A DNA stretch of 64,000 nt from an uncultured Allobosea sp. (lineage in GTDB: Bacteria > Pseudomonadota > Alphaproteobacteria > Rhizobiales > Beijerinckiaceae): positions 62,001-126,000 of the forward strand of contig NZ_CAMFKW010000004.1 of the NCBI RefSeq assembly GCF_945957345.1, read 5' to 3'. Numbering within the stretch: the stretch's first letter is position 1; each line of letters begins with the position of its first letter. Under the pieces are notes generated by a model. The model saw only the letters and a program-made list of their open reading frames with translations. It had not been told where the DNA came from and made no database searches. The translations under genes were made by a program, and so were the position numbers. This document shows positions 33,457 through 42,524 of this stretch, in pieces.

Positions 33457-33556
33457 AGCATTTTCGAGCGAAGTGGGCACCGGTTCGCGTGAAGAAAATG
33501 CGTTGAAACAAAGGCTTGGAGCAATTCCGCGATTCGGAGAATTGCGGAATTGCTCT
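33457..33556 (+). repeat. rhizobial-type intergenic repeat, copy 2
   Basis: It starts right after the stop codon at 33454-33456. A block AGCATTTTCGAGCGAAGTGG followed by TTCGCGTGAAGAA is shared with copy 1 (22242-22367, opposite strand). Then comes a perfect 12-bp hairpin (GAGCAATTCCGC at 33519-33530, complement at 33544-33555) with a 13-base loop. The loop reads GATTCGGAGAATT, near-identical to the copy 1 loop, while the arms differ in a paired way. Confidence 0.65.
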
Positions 33557-33579
33557 AGCGGCGGCTTGCGGGGGCGGGC

Positions 33580-34998
33580 ATGACGGACACGGATTGCGAA
33601 CTGCGCCTGCGCCGGGCCGTCGAGGCCCATATCAAGGACGGCCGCCTGCTGCGGGACCTGTCGCGGCGCATCGCCATGCCGACCCCGAGCGGCGATCCGG
33701 CGGCCGGTCCGGCCCTGCACGCCTATCTCGCCGACGAGATCGTGCCGGCGCTCGACGCCATGGGCTTCGACAGCGAAATCCTGGTCGAAGGCGATCTCAG
33801 CCCGCTGCCGGTGCTGATCGCCCGCCGCGAGGAAGGCCCGGACCTGCCGACCATCCTGCTTTACGGCCATGGCGACGTGATCCAGGCCGCGCCGGCGGAA
33901 TGGTCCGAAGGGCTCGATCCCTGGGCGCTGACCCGGCGCGGCGAACGCCTCTACGGCCGGGGCAGCGCCGACAACAAGGGCCAGCACAGCGTCAATCTCG
34001 CAGCCTTGTCGATCGTGCTCGCCGAGCGCGGCCATCTCGGTTTCAACACCATCCTGCTGATGGAGATGGGGGAGGAGGCCGGCTCGCCCGGACTCCAGGC
34101 CTTCTGCGAGAGGCACCGCGACAAGCTGAAGGCCGACCTGCTGATCGCCTCGGACGGGCCGCGCTGGTCGAGCCGGCGCCCGACCCTGTTCCTGGGCGCG
34201 CGCGGCCATATCGATCTCGAAATCTCAGTCTCGCTGCGCGAGCACGGCTATCATTCCGGCAATTGGGGCGGCTGGCTGCGCAATGCCGGTCAGGTCCTGG
34301 CGCGCGCGCTCGCCCTGCTCAGCGACGAGCGGGGGCGCCCTTCCATGCCGGCTTTGGCGACGCCGGATGCGGCCCTGGTCTATGAAGGGCTGTTCGATCG
34401 GCTGGCCGCTCCCGACGAGCCCGGCCTGCCCGAACCCGAAACGGGCTGGGGCGACGGCGAGGCCTCACCCGCCGCGCGCCTGCTGAACCGCAACAATCTC
34501 GAGATCATCGCGATCGATTTCGGGGCGATGACGAAGCCGGTTTATGCCATCGGCCCGCGCGCGCGGGCCCTGGTCGGGGTCAGCTTCCTGCCGGAAACCG
34601 ATCCGGCGACCTTCGCGCCGGCTTTCGGGAGGGCCTTTCGCGAAGCGGGTCTCGACGGTGTCAGCGTTCGCGCGACCGGCCTTTTGATGCCGGCGAGCCG
34701 CACCGCGCCCGATCATCCCGCCGTCGCCTGGGCTCTCGCGGCGATGCAGCGCTGGAGCGGCAAGCCGGTCGATCTCCTGCCCAATTTCGGCGGCGCGCTG
34801 CCGAACTGGATTTTTCGCGACGTGCTCGACCTGCCGACGCTGTGGATTCCGCATTCCTACAATGGCTGCGCCCAGCATGCGCCGGACGAGCATGCGCTGG
34901 AGCCGGTCCTCAACGAGGGGCTGATGCTGATGGCGGGCCTGTTCTGGGAGGCCGGCAGCCGGCCGGAGCGCCTCTCGCGATTGCTGACGCGTCTTTGA
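33580..34998 (+). CDS. M20 family metallopeptidase (ArgE/DapE/carnosinase-like)
   Basis: A 472-residue di-zinc peptidase. Metal and catalytic motifs: LYGHGDVIQ (about residues 96-104), RGSADNKGQHSVN (about 127-139), EMGEEAGSPG (about 163-172) and the C-terminal IPHSYNGCAQHAPDEH (about 425-440). This branch includes dipeptidases and acyl-amino-acid deacylases. It precedes the dipeptide-type ABC operon by 115 bp with a promoter in the gap, so it may supply the hydrolysis step for peptides or amides imported by that transporter. Confidence 0.87.
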   Translation: MTDTDCELRLRRAVEAHIKDGRLLRDLSRRIAMPTPSGDPAAGPALHAYLADEIVPALDAMGFDSEILVEGDLSPLPVLIARREEGPDLPTILLYGHGDVIQAAPAEWSEGLDPWALTRRGERLYGRGSADNKGQHSVNLAALSIVLAERGHLGFNTILLMEMGEEAGSPGLQAFCERHRDKLKADLLIASDGPRWSSRRPTLFLGARGHIDLEISVSLREHGYHSGNWGGWLRNAGQVLARALALLSDERGRPSMPALATPDAALVYEGLFDRLAAPDEPGLPEPETGWGDGEASPAARLLNRNNLEIIAIDFGAMTKPVYAIGPRARALVGVSFLPETDPATFAPAFGRAFREAGLDGVSVRATGLLMPASRTAPDHPAVAWALAAMQRWSGKPVDLLPNFGGALPNWIFRDVLDLPTLWIPHSYNGCAQHAPDEHALEPVLNEGLMLMAGLFWEAGSRPERLSRLLTRL

Positions 34999-35012
34999 AA
35001 TAATCAAACCAG

Positions 35013-35039
35013 TTTTCAGAATTATCACATTTCTGAAAA
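35013..35039. promoter_or_regulatory. inverted repeat upstream of the ABC operon (probable operator)
   Basis: TTTTCAGAA at 35013-35021 and its exact complement TTCTGAAAA at 35031-35039 are separated by 9 bases. The centres lie one to two helical turns apart and directly upstream of the -35 box at 35044. It is a good candidate site for the RpiR-family regulator encoded within this operon, or another dimeric regulator. Confidence 0.55.
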
Positions 35040-35043
35040 ATTA

Positions 35044-35071
35044 TTGACACAGTTGCGGCGGGCGCTACAGT
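35044..35071 (+). promoter_or_regulatory. sigma-70-type promoter of the Dpp-like operon
   Basis: TTGACA at 35044-35049, a 16-base spacer and TACAGT at 35066-35071 fit a housekeeping promoter (-35 exact, -10 four of six). The ABC permease ATG follows at 35114, giving a leader of roughly 35 bases. The inverted repeat 35013-35039 abuts it. Confidence 0.55.
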
Positions 35072-35113
35072 CGCTCCAGCCGATCATGGGACCGAAGGGG
35101 ACGGGCCTGCGCG

Positions 35114-36025
35114 ATGGGACGGTTTCTCACACGACAGCTGCTGCTCGCGATCGTCGTCGCGGTGAACGTGTCGCTGATCGGCTTCGCCATGTTGCGCCTG
35201 TCCGGCGATCTGGCGCAGCGCATCGTCGGCCCCGAGGCGACGGCCGAGCAGGTCGAGACCGTGCGCAAGTCCTACGGGCTCGATAAGCCGCTGGTCGTGC
35301 AATATGTCGACTGGGCGCGCGATGCGCTGCACGGCGATTTCGGCCGCTCCTTCTTCTACAATGCGCAGGTCTCCGACCTGATCGCCGAGCGCCTGCCGGT
35401 GACGATGACGCTGGGCCTGATCGGGCTGGCGCTGGCGCTGCTCTTCGCCATTCCGCTCGGCATTCTCGCTGCGGTCTATGCCGGCAGCTGGCTCGACCGA
35501 TTGGCGCTGACCGGCGCCGTGCTCGGGCAGGCGATGCCGAGCTTCTGGATCGGCCTGCTGCTGATCCTGCTCTTCGGCCTGCAGCTGGGCTGGCTGCCGG
35601 TCTCCGGCGCCGACGACTGGCAGGGCTATGTCATGCCCTCGATCGTGCTCGGCCTCTATGCCGCGCCGGCGCTGATGCGCCTGACCCGCTCCGGCATGAT
35701 CGACGTGCTGCGCTCCGACTATATCCGCACCGCTCGTGCCAAGGGGCTGCTGCCGGCGGAGGTGGTGCTCAAGCACGGCCTGCGTAACGCGCTGATCCCG
35801 GTGGTCTCGATCGCGGCGGTGCAGCTCGGCCTGCTGATGGGCGGCTCTGTCGTGGTCGAATCCGTCTTCTCGATCCATGGGCTCGGCTATCTCGCCTGGG
35901 AATCGATCAGCCGGGCCGATTTCCCGGTGGTGCAGTCCATCGTCCTGACGCTCGCGATCATGTATGTCGGCCTGGTCTTCCTCTCCGACGTACTGAACGC
36001 GCTGCTCGATCCGCGGTTGAGGTGA
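35114..36025 (+). CDS. peptide-type ABC transporter permease, DppB-like
   Basis: A 303-residue inner-membrane permease of the Dpp/Opp type with six helices. The N-terminus MGRFLTRQLLLAIVVAVNVS and the ATPase-coupling loop around YIRTARAKGLLPAEVVLKHGLRNALIP (quoted in part) are typical. It opens a plus-strand operon running to 44254, with complete permease, ATPase and binding-protein genes. The ligand is probably a di- or oligopeptide or other small amide. Confidence 0.9.
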   Translation: MGRFLTRQLLLAIVVAVNVSLIGFAMLRLSGDLAQRIVGPEATAEQVETVRKSYGLDKPLVVQYVDWARDALHGDFGRSFFYNAQVSDLIAERLPVTMTLGLIGLALALLFAIPLGILAAVYAGSWLDRLALTGAVLGQAMPSFWIGLLLILLFGLQLGWLPVSGADDWQGYVMPSIVLGLYAAPALMRLTRSGMIDVLRSDYIRTARAKGLLPAEVVLKHGLRNALIPVVSIAAVQLGLLMGGSVVVESVFSIHGLGYLAWESISRADFPVVQSIVLTLAIMYVGLVFLSDVLNALLDPRLR

Positions 36026-36029
36026 GGCG

Positions 36030-36935
36030 ATGAGCAAGCCGGCAACCCCCGCCGTCGCCACGACGGCCCCGGAAAGCCGCCCGGCCCCGTTCCGGCGCCT
36101 GCTGAAGCGCATCGTCGGCAATAGCGGCACCTTGGTCGGCGGCGGGCTCCTGCTGCTGATCGTGCTGGCCGCGCTGCTCGGCCCGGTCTTCTATCCGCAG
36201 GACCCGTTCGCGCAGGACGTCGCGAACCGCATCGCCGAGCCGTTCTGGAACGGCGGCCCGGCGATCCATCCGCTCGGCACCGACACGCTCGGCCGCGATT
36301 ATCTCGCGCGGCTGCTCTATGGCGGGCGCATCTCGCTGCTGATCGGGGTGCTTGCCGTCTCGATGGCGGCGGCGATCGGCGTCACGCTCGGCCTCGTAGC
36401 CGGCTATTTCGGCGGCCGCGTCGACCTCGTCGTGCGCTTCCTGATCACGACGCGGCTCGCTATGCCGGTGGTGCTGGTCGCGCTCTCGGTCGTGGCGACG
36501 GTCGGCAACTCGCTGACCATCGTCATCCTCGTGCTCGGCTTCCTGATCTGGGACCGTTTCGCCGTGGTCGCCCGCACCACCGCGATGCAGGTGCGCGGCA
36601 TCGATTATGTGAAGGCGGCGCGCGCCGTCGGCTCCTCGCATGCGCGGATCATCTTCAAGGAAATCCTGCCCAATATCTCGAACGGCCTGATCGTCGTCGC
36701 GACCGTCGAACTCGCCAATGCGATCCTGCTGGAGGCGGCGCTTTCCTTCCTCGGCCTGGGCGTGCAACCGCCGCTGCCCTCCTGGGGGCTGATGATCGCC
36801 GAGGCCAAGGACTACCTGTTCTTCTCGCCCTGGCTGATCACGCTGCCCGGCATCGCGCTCGTGCTGCTGGTGCTGGCGATCAACCTGCTCGGCGACGGCG
36901 TGCGCGACATCACCGCGCCTTCGGGGACGCGATAG
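36030..36935 (+). CDS. peptide-type ABC transporter permease, DppC-like
   Basis: A 301-residue second permease subunit. The Pro/Ala-rich cytosolic N-terminus leads to the first helix near residue 32, the PLGTDTLGRDYLARLLYGGRISLLIG segment (quoted in part) is the DppC hallmark, and the EAA loop is YVKAARAVGSSHARIIFKEILPN (in part). It begins 4 bp after DppB and ends 2 bp before DppD. Confidence 0.9.
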   Translation: MSKPATPAVATTAPESRPAPFRRLLKRIVGNSGTLVGGGLLLLIVLAALLGPVFYPQDPFAQDVANRIAEPFWNGGPAIHPLGTDTLGRDYLARLLYGGRISLLIGVLAVSMAAAIGVTLGLVAGYFGGRVDLVVRFLITTRLAMPVVLVALSVVATVGNSLTIVILVLGFLIWDRFAVVARTTAMQVRGIDYVKAARAVGSSHARIIFKEILPNISNGLIVVATVELANAILLEAALSFLGLGVQPPLPSWGLMIAEAKDYLFFSPWLITLPGIALVLLVLAINLLGDGVRDITAPSGTR

Positions 36936-36937
36936 CC

Positions 36938-37927
36938 ATGGCAACGGTCCTCGATATCCGCGACCTCGCGGTCGACATCCCCGTCGAGGCCGGCACGCTG
37001 CATGCGGTGCGCGGCATCTCCTTTGCGATCGAGAAGGGCCGGACCTTCTGCATCGTCGGCGAATCCGGCTGCGGCAAGTCGATGACCTCGCTCGCGATCA
37101 TGGACCTGCTGCCGAAGGGCGCGGTCCGGCGGGCGAGCGCGCTCAGCCTCAACGGGCGCTCGCTCGCCGATCTCGACAACCGGGCGATGGCGGATATCCG
37201 CGGCGCCGAGATGGCGATGATCTTCCAGGAGCCGATGACCTCGCTCAATCCGAGCTTCACCATCGGCGACCAGCTCACGGAATCGCTGCGCCGGCACCGT
37301 GGCACCTCGCGGCGCGAGGCCGAGGCTCGCGCGGTCTCGATCCTGCGCATGATCGGCATCACCGCGCCGGAAAGCCGGATGAGCCAGTATCCGCACCAGC
37401 TTTCGGGCGGCCTGCGCCAGCGCATCATGATCGCCATGGCGATGATGTGCGATCCCTCGCTGATCATCGCCGATGAGCCGACCACCGCGCTCGACGTCAC
37501 CATCCAGGCGCAGATCCTGCGGCTGCTGAAGTCATTGCAGAGCGAGTTCGGCACGGCCCTGCTGCTGATCACGCATGATCTCGGCATCGTCTCGCGCATG
37601 GCCGACGATGTCGCGGTGATGTATGCCGGCGAGATCGTCGAAAGCGGCCCGGTCGAGCAGATTTTTCGCGATCCGCAGCATCCCTATACGCGCGGGCTGA
37701 TCGCCTGCCTGCCCAATCGCGAGCGGCGGCAAGTCGGCGGCAGGCTCGCCTCGATTCCCGGCACCGTGCCCTCGCTCGTCGGAAGCTTCACCGGCTGCGC
37801 CTTCCGCGAGCGCTGCGAACTCGCGATCGAGGCCTGCGCCGAACCCGTGACGCTGCGCTCGCTCGTGCCCGGCCATCAGGTCCGCTGCATCCGTGCTGGC
37901 GCGCCCATCGAGGAGACCGCCGCATGA
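36938..37927 (+). CDS. peptide-type ABC transporter ATP-binding protein, DppD-like
   Basis: A 329-residue ATPase. Walker A is GESGCGKSMTS (about residues 41-51), the signature LSGGLRQR (about 155), Walker B IIADEPTTALD (about 172-182), and the His switch is in ITHDLGIVS. A C-terminal oligopeptide-ABC domain with four cysteines (GCAFRERCELAIEAC and RC near the end) may bind an Fe-S cluster, as in DppD. Overlaps DppF by ATGA. Confidence 0.92.
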   Translation: MATVLDIRDLAVDIPVEAGTLHAVRGISFAIEKGRTFCIVGESGCGKSMTSLAIMDLLPKGAVRRASALSLNGRSLADLDNRAMADIRGAEMAMIFQEPMTSLNPSFTIGDQLTESLRRHRGTSRREAEARAVSILRMIGITAPESRMSQYPHQLSGGLRQRIMIAMAMMCDPSLIIADEPTTALDVTIQAQILRLLKSLQSEFGTALLLITHDLGIVSRMADDVAVMYAGEIVESGPVEQIFRDPQHPYTRGLIACLPNRERRQVGGRLASIPGTVPSLVGSFTGCAFRERCELAIEACAEPVTLRSLVPGHQVRCIRAGAPIEETAA

Positions 37928-38910
37928 GTGCCGCGATGCTCGATATCCGCGACGTCTCGAAGGTCTTCCCGATCTCGCGCGGGATGTTCCGCGGCGGCGC
38001 CAAGCTCACGGCGGTCGGCGGCGTCTCGCTCAGCGTCGCGCCCGGCGAGGTGCTGGGGATCGTCGGCGAGTCCGGCTGCGGCAAGACCACGCTCTCGCAG
38101 ATCATGCTCGGCCTGCTGCCGCCGACCACCGGCGAGGTCACGATCGACGGCCAGCCGCTCAAGTCGCTCGGGCGGCTCGACATCGCCCGGCGCGTCCAGC
38201 CGATCTTCCAGGACCCGTATTCCTCGCTCAACCCGCGCCAGACGATCCAGGAGATCGTCAGCGTGCCGCTCGTCGTGCACGGCATCGGCTCCAGCGCCGA
38301 GCGGGCGAAGCAGGCGGCGGCGATGCTCGATCTCGTCGGCCTGCCGGCGCGCTTCCTCGATCGCCTGCCGTCGCAGCTTTCGGGCGGGCAGCGCCAGCGC
38401 GTCGCCATCGCCCGCGCGCTGATCCTGAAGCCGCGCCTGCTGATCTGCGATGAGCCGACCTCGGCGCTCGACGTCTCGATCCAGGCGCAGGTGCTGAACC
38501 TGCTCGCGGACCTGCGCCGCGAGCTCGGGCTGACCTTCGTGGTCATCAGCCACAATCTCTCGGTGGTCGAGTATTTTGCCGACCGCATCGCCGTGATGTA
38601 TCTCGGTCGCGTCGTCGAAGAGGGGCCCTCGGCTGCGATCTTCGCCAATCCGCACCATCCCTATACCCGCGCGCTGATCGACTCGGCGCTGCCGATCGAT
38701 CCCGGCGGCGGCATTCCCGAGCTCGGCCTCGGCCAGGCCTTTCCCGATCCGATCAATCCGCCGCCCGGTTGCGCCTTCAACCCGCGCTGCCCGGCGGTGC
38801 GCCCGGACTGCGCCTCGCGCATGCCGCGGCTCGATGCGCAGGGCGAGAGCCGGGTCGCCTGCCTCTATCCGCTGGAACGCGGCGCCGTCGCCGCACCGGC
38901 TTCCGCCTAG
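37924..38910 (+). CDS. peptide-type ABC transporter ATP-binding protein, DppF-like
   Basis: A 328-residue ATPase, the partner of DppD. Walker A GESGCGKTTLS (about residues 48-58), signature LSGGQRQR (about 155), Walker B LICDEPTSALD (about 173) and ISHNLSVVEYF (His switch) are all intact. The C-terminal oligopeptide domain has GCAFNPRCP. Coupled to dppD by the 4-base overlap and followed 25 bp later by the binding-protein gene. Confidence 0.92.
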   Translation: MSAAMLDIRDVSKVFPISRGMFRGGAKLTAVGGVSLSVAPGEVLGIVGESGCGKTTLSQIMLGLLPPTTGEVTIDGQPLKSLGRLDIARRVQPIFQDPYSSLNPRQTIQEIVSVPLVVHGIGSSAERAKQAAAMLDLVGLPARFLDRLPSQLSGGQRQRVAIARALILKPRLLICDEPTSALDVSIQAQVLNLLADLRRELGLTFVVISHNLSVVEYFADRIAVMYLGRVVEEGPSAAIFANPHHPYTRALIDSALPIDPGGGIPELGLGQAFPDPINPPPGCAFNPRCPAVRPDCASRMPRLDAQGESRVACLYPLERGAVAAPASA

Positions 38911-38935
38911 ATCGAAATCCAAGAGGGAAAGACCA

Positions 38936-40462
38936 ATGAAGAACGGCCTCGTTTCGCTCAAAGCCCTCGGGCTTGCCGCCGCGCTGGCGCTGACCGTCGC
39001 CGGCCCGGCGCTCGCCGGCAAGAAGGACGACACGCTCCATGTCGTCTGGCGCGTCAGCGTCCCGAATCTCGATCCGCAGCACAACAACCTGCGCGAGGGC
39101 GTGGTTATCGGCCAGCTCATCTGGGATACGCTGGTCTACAAGAACCCCGATACCGGCGCCTTCGAGCCGCTGCTCGCCGATTCCTGGAACTGGATCGACA
39201 ACACCACGGTCGAGTTCAAGCTGAAGCACGGCGTCAAGTTCCATAACGGCGACGATTTCAGCGCCGACGACGTCGTCTACACGCTGAACTACGTCGCCAA
39301 TCCCGCCAGCAAGATCGCGGTGCCCGGCAACGGCTCCTGGATCGACAAGGCCGAGAAGATCGACGACTTCACCGTGAGGGTGAAGCTGAAGAAGCCCTTC
39401 CCGGCGGCGATGGAGTATTTCGCGGTTCCGCTATTGATCTATCCCGCGAAGTACCATGCTAAGGTTGGTGCCGAAGGCATGGGCAAGGCACCCGTCGGCA
39501 CCGGCCCCTACAAGGCGGTGACGGTCGACGGCGTGAAGCGCTACCTGCTCGAGCGCAACGAGAATGGCGTGCCGAACAGCCCGAAGGGCCGCGCCAAGAT
39601 CGGCAAGGTCGAGATCCGCACCGTCACCGATTCCGCCGCCGAGATGGTGGAGCTGCTCGCGGGCCGTGCCGACTGGATCTGGAAATTCAACAGCGACCAG
39701 TTCGACAAGCTCGACAAGATGCCGCGTATCGCCGCCTCGCGCGACGAATCGATGCGCATCGACTTCCTGCTGCTCGACGCGATCGCGCCCGGCGACAACC
39801 CGCTGGCGAAGCAGCAGGTGCGGCAGGCGATCAACTACGCGATCGATCGCGAGAAATTCGTGAAATACCTCGTCCAGGGCAATGCCCGCGTCATCGACGC
39901 GCCCTGCTATCCCGGCCAGTTCGGCTGCGACACCAGCGCCGCCGTGCATTACGGCTACGACCCGGCCAAGGCCAAGGCGCTGCTGGCGGAAGCCGGCTAT
40001 CCCAACGGCTTCACCACCCAGATGGTCGGCTTCCGCAGCGCGCAATGGACCGCCGCGATCCAGAACGACCTCGCCGCGGTCGGCATCAAGGCGCAGGTCA
40101 GCATGGTTGAGGGCGCCGTGCTCGTCGAGAAGACCAAGAAGGGCGAGGCGCCGGTCGCGCATTGGGATTGGGGCTCGCTCTCGGTCAATGACGTCTCGGC
40201 CGTGCTGCCGAACTTCTTCGGCGACGAGGGCTATGATCGCTCGCAGGACAAGGAAGTGAAGGCGCTGCTCGACAAGGCCGGCACCTCGGTCGACCAGGCC
40301 GAGCGCAGGACGCTCTATGCGCAGGCGATCAAGCTGATCACGGAGCGCGCCTATTCGGTGCCGCTGCATACCTTCACGATCAACTACGCCTATAACCGCG
40401 AGCTCGATTTCAAGGCCTATCCGGACGAGCTGCCGCGCTTCTACCAGTACGGCTGGAAGTAA
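38936..40462 (+). CDS. peptide-type ABC transporter substrate-binding protein (SBP_bac_5)
   Basis: A 508-residue periplasmic binding protein of the DppA/OppA family. The signal peptide covers residues 1-27 (ending GPALAG). Family features: VPNLDPQHNNLREGVV, VEFKLKHGVKFHNGDDFSADDVVYTL (quoted in part) and the C-terminal YNRELDFKAYPDELPRFYQYGWK (in part). The ATG at 38936 coincides with the signal peptide; an upstream extension would overlap dppF. Last of the transporter genes and followed by a hairpin. Confidence 0.9.
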   Translation: MKNGLVSLKALGLAAALALTVAGPALAGKKDDTLHVVWRVSVPNLDPQHNNLREGVVIGQLIWDTLVYKNPDTGAFEPLLADSWNWIDNTTVEFKLKHGVKFHNGDDFSADDVVYTLNYVANPASKIAVPGNGSWIDKAEKIDDFTVRVKLKKPFPAAMEYFAVPLLIYPAKYHAKVGAEGMGKAPVGTGPYKAVTVDGVKRYLLERNENGVPNSPKGRAKIGKVEIRTVTDSAAEMVELLAGRADWIWKFNSDQFDKLDKMPRIAASRDESMRIDFLLLDAIAPGDNPLAKQQVRQAINYAIDREKFVKYLVQGNARVIDAPCYPGQFGCDTSAAVHYGYDPAKAKALLAEAGYPNGFTTQMVGFRSAQWTAAIQNDLAAVGIKAQVSMVEGAVLVEKTKKGEAPVAHWDWGSLSVNDVSAVLPNFFGDEGYDRSQDKEVKALLDKAGTSVDQAERRTLYAQAIKLITERAYSVPLHTFTINYAYNRELDFKAYPDELPRFYQYGWK

Positions 40463-40469
40463 GCCTCTT

Positions 40470-40498
40470 GCCGGCGGCGGTACCCGCCCGCCGCCGGC
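40470..40498 (+). terminator. hairpin after the binding-protein gene
   Basis: GCCGGCGGCGG at 40470-40480 pairs exactly with CCGCCGCCGGC at 40488-40498 around a 7-base loop. There is no run of T after it. It may act as an mRNA-stabilising or attenuating element between the transporter and the enzyme genes of the same operon. Confidence 0.5.
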
Positions 40499-40529
40499 TC
40501 CTTGCTGCGACGATATCCGAGAGGCTGCC

Positions 40530-41168
40530 ATGACCATGCCAACCCGGCGCGACGCCCCGTTCGAGAAGGGCGCAACCGCGCTGCTCTTCGTCGACATGCA
40601 GAAGATCTGGACGATCCCCGGTCTCGATCCCGATCATCCCGATGCCGATCCCGAGAGCTATTTCTACAAGCGCGCCCGCGACATCGTGGTGCCCAACCAG
40701 GTCCGCATCCTCGCGGCGGCGCGGCGTTCCGGGGCCGATGTGCTGCACACGATCATCCGCAGCCTGACCAAGGACGGGCGCGACCGCTCGCTCGACCACA
40801 AGCTGACGCCGATCCATATCCCGGTCGACGCGCCCGAGGGCGACGTCATCGACGAGCTTAGCCCGATCGACAACGAGATCGTGCTGCTCAAGACCTCGTC
40901 CGGCGTCTTCAACTCGACCAATATCGACTATGTCCTGCGCAATCTCGGCTGCCGCAACCTGATCATCGCTGGCCAGCTCACCGACCAATGCGTCGACATG
41001 GCGGTGCGCGATGCGGCCGACCGCGGCTATCTCGTCAGCCTCGTCGCCGATGCCTGCGGCACCTACACCGAGGAGCGGCATCAGGCGGCTTTGCGCGCGT
41101 TCGGCGGCTATTGCTGGGTCACGGACACAAACGAAATCACCCGCCGGCTGGAAGGGATGGCATCATGA
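40530..41168 (+). CDS. cysteine hydrolase, isochorismatase/nicotinamidase superfamily
   Basis: A 212-residue amidohydrolase. The Asp-Lys-Cys triad is intact: Asp in ALLFVDMQKIW (about residue 22), Lys in VLLKTSSGVF (about 119) and Cys in GQLTDQCVDMAVRD (about 154). Members with this triad cleave amides or ureido groups, for example N-carbamoylsarcosine, nicotinamide or biuret. Its stop overlaps the next gene by ATGA. In this operon it probably cuts an amide or carbamoyl group from the imported compound. Confidence 0.87.
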   Translation: MTMPTRRDAPFEKGATALLFVDMQKIWTIPGLDPDHPDADPESYFYKRARDIVVPNQVRILAAARRSGADVLHTIIRSLTKDGRDRSLDHKLTPIHIPVDAPEGDVIDELSPIDNEIVLLKTSSGVFNSTNIDYVLRNLGCRNLIIAGQLTDQCVDMAVRDAADRGYLVSLVADACGTYTEERHQAALRAFGGYCWVTDTNEITRRLEGMAS

Positions 41169-42493
41169 CGACGGAGCTTCCCGTGGGCGACGAGCTTCTC
41201 GCCCTTCTCACCACCGACATGACCGGCCTGACGCGCGGACGCTGGATCGCTGCCTCATCGCCCGACAAGACCGTGCTCAAGGGCTGCGGCTGGGTTCCTG
41301 CCAATCTGGCGCTGACGCCTTTCGACGTCATCGCCGAAAATCCCTGGGGCTCGTCCGGCGATCTCAGGCTGAAGCCTGACCTCGCGACGCGTTTCCGGGT
41401 CTCGACCTTGCCGGAGACGACGGCGCTCAATGGCGTGCTCTGCGACATCACCAATCTCGACGGCACGCCCTGGCATGGCTGCGGCCGCTCCTTCCTGAAG
41501 GCGGCGCTCGCCGATCTCGAACGCGAGACCGGGCTCACGGTCACGGCCGCCTTCGAGCAGGAGTTCCAGATCCGCGAGCCGGAATGGGAGCAGGCGCCGT
41601 CCTTCTCGCTCGCAGCGCTTCGGCGCGCTGATCCCTTCGCACCTCTGCTGATGGCGGCCCTGCGCGAGGCCGGCGTCGAGCCCGAGATGGTGCTGGCCGA
41701 ATATGGTCGTGACCAGTTCGAGCTGGTCTGCGGGCCATCCGATGCGGTCACCGCCGCCGATCGGGCGGTGCTGATCCGCGAGATCACCCGCGAGGTCGGG
41801 CGCTGCTGCGGCCTGAATACGACCTTCGTGCCGAAGCTCACGCCTGACGGCGTGGGCAACGGTCTGCATATCCATTTCTCGTTCCGCGACAAGGACGGCA
41901 CGCCTGTAACCTACGATCCGGCGCGGCCGGGGCGGGTCAGCGAAGCGACCGGCCATTTCGTCGCCGGGGTAATGCGGCATATGCCGGCGCTCGTCGCGCT
42001 CACCGCGCCGAGCGCCGTGTCCTATCAGCGCCTCAAGCCGCATCACTGGAGCGCGGCCTATACCGCCTTCGGCGCGCTCAACCGCGAGGCCTCGGTGCGG
42101 ATCTGCCCGGTGCCGGAAGGGCAGGGTGTCGACATCGCCAAGGCGTTCAACCTCGAATACCGGGCGGCGGACAACACGGCGAGCCCTTATTGGGCGCTCG
42201 GCATGATCGTCCGGGCCGGGCTCGAAGGCCTGCGCCACAAGCTGCCGCAGCCGCCGCTCGTCGGCATGGACCCCGCTTCGCTATCGGAGAGCGAGCGCGA
42301 AAAGCTTGGACTGCATCGCCTGCCGGCCAGCCTGCCGGAGGCGCTGGCCGCCTTCTCCGCCGACGAGACGGTGAGTGGCTGGCTGCACCCGGACGTGCGC
42401 CGGAGCTACCTGTCGGTGAAGCAGAAGGAACTCGACCTCGTCGAAGGGCTGATCGATGCGGAGATTTGCAGCCGCTACGCCTCGGTCTACTGA
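41165..42493 (+). CDS. glutamine synthetase family protein (gamma-glutamyl ligase type)
   Basis: A 442-residue ATP-dependent ligase with the glutamine-synthetase fold. Readable metal and substrate motifs: AFEQEFQI (about residues 126-133), GRDQFELVCGPSD (about 180), GNGLHIHFSFRD (about 231-242), HHWSAAYTAFGALNREASVRI (quoted in part) and NLEYRAADNTASPY (about 325-338). Relatives such as PuuA and GlnA-type catabolic enzymes attach glutamate to amines such as putrescine or ethanolamine before breakdown. Translation is coupled to the cysteine hydrolase (ATGA). It is very unlikely to be the housekeeping GlnA given length and operon. Confidence 0.87.
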   Translation: MTTELPVGDELLALLTTDMTGLTRGRWIAASSPDKTVLKGCGWVPANLALTPFDVIAENPWGSSGDLRLKPDLATRFRVSTLPETTALNGVLCDITNLDGTPWHGCGRSFLKAALADLERETGLTVTAAFEQEFQIREPEWEQAPSFSLAALRRADPFAPLLMAALREAGVEPEMVLAEYGRDQFELVCGPSDAVTAADRAVLIREITREVGRCCGLNTTFVPKLTPDGVGNGLHIHFSFRDKDGTPVTYDPARPGRVSEATGHFVAGVMRHMPALVALTAPSAVSYQRLKPHHWSAAYTAFGALNREASVRICPVPEGQGVDIAKAFNLEYRAADNTASPYWALGMIVRAGLEGLRHKLPQPPLVGMDPASLSESEREKLGLHRLPASLPEALAAFSADETVSGWLHPDVRRSYLSVKQKELDLVEGLIDAEICSRYASVY

Positions 42494-42524
42494 GGTTTCA
42501 TCGACCGATTTCGGGAGTTCCGAC

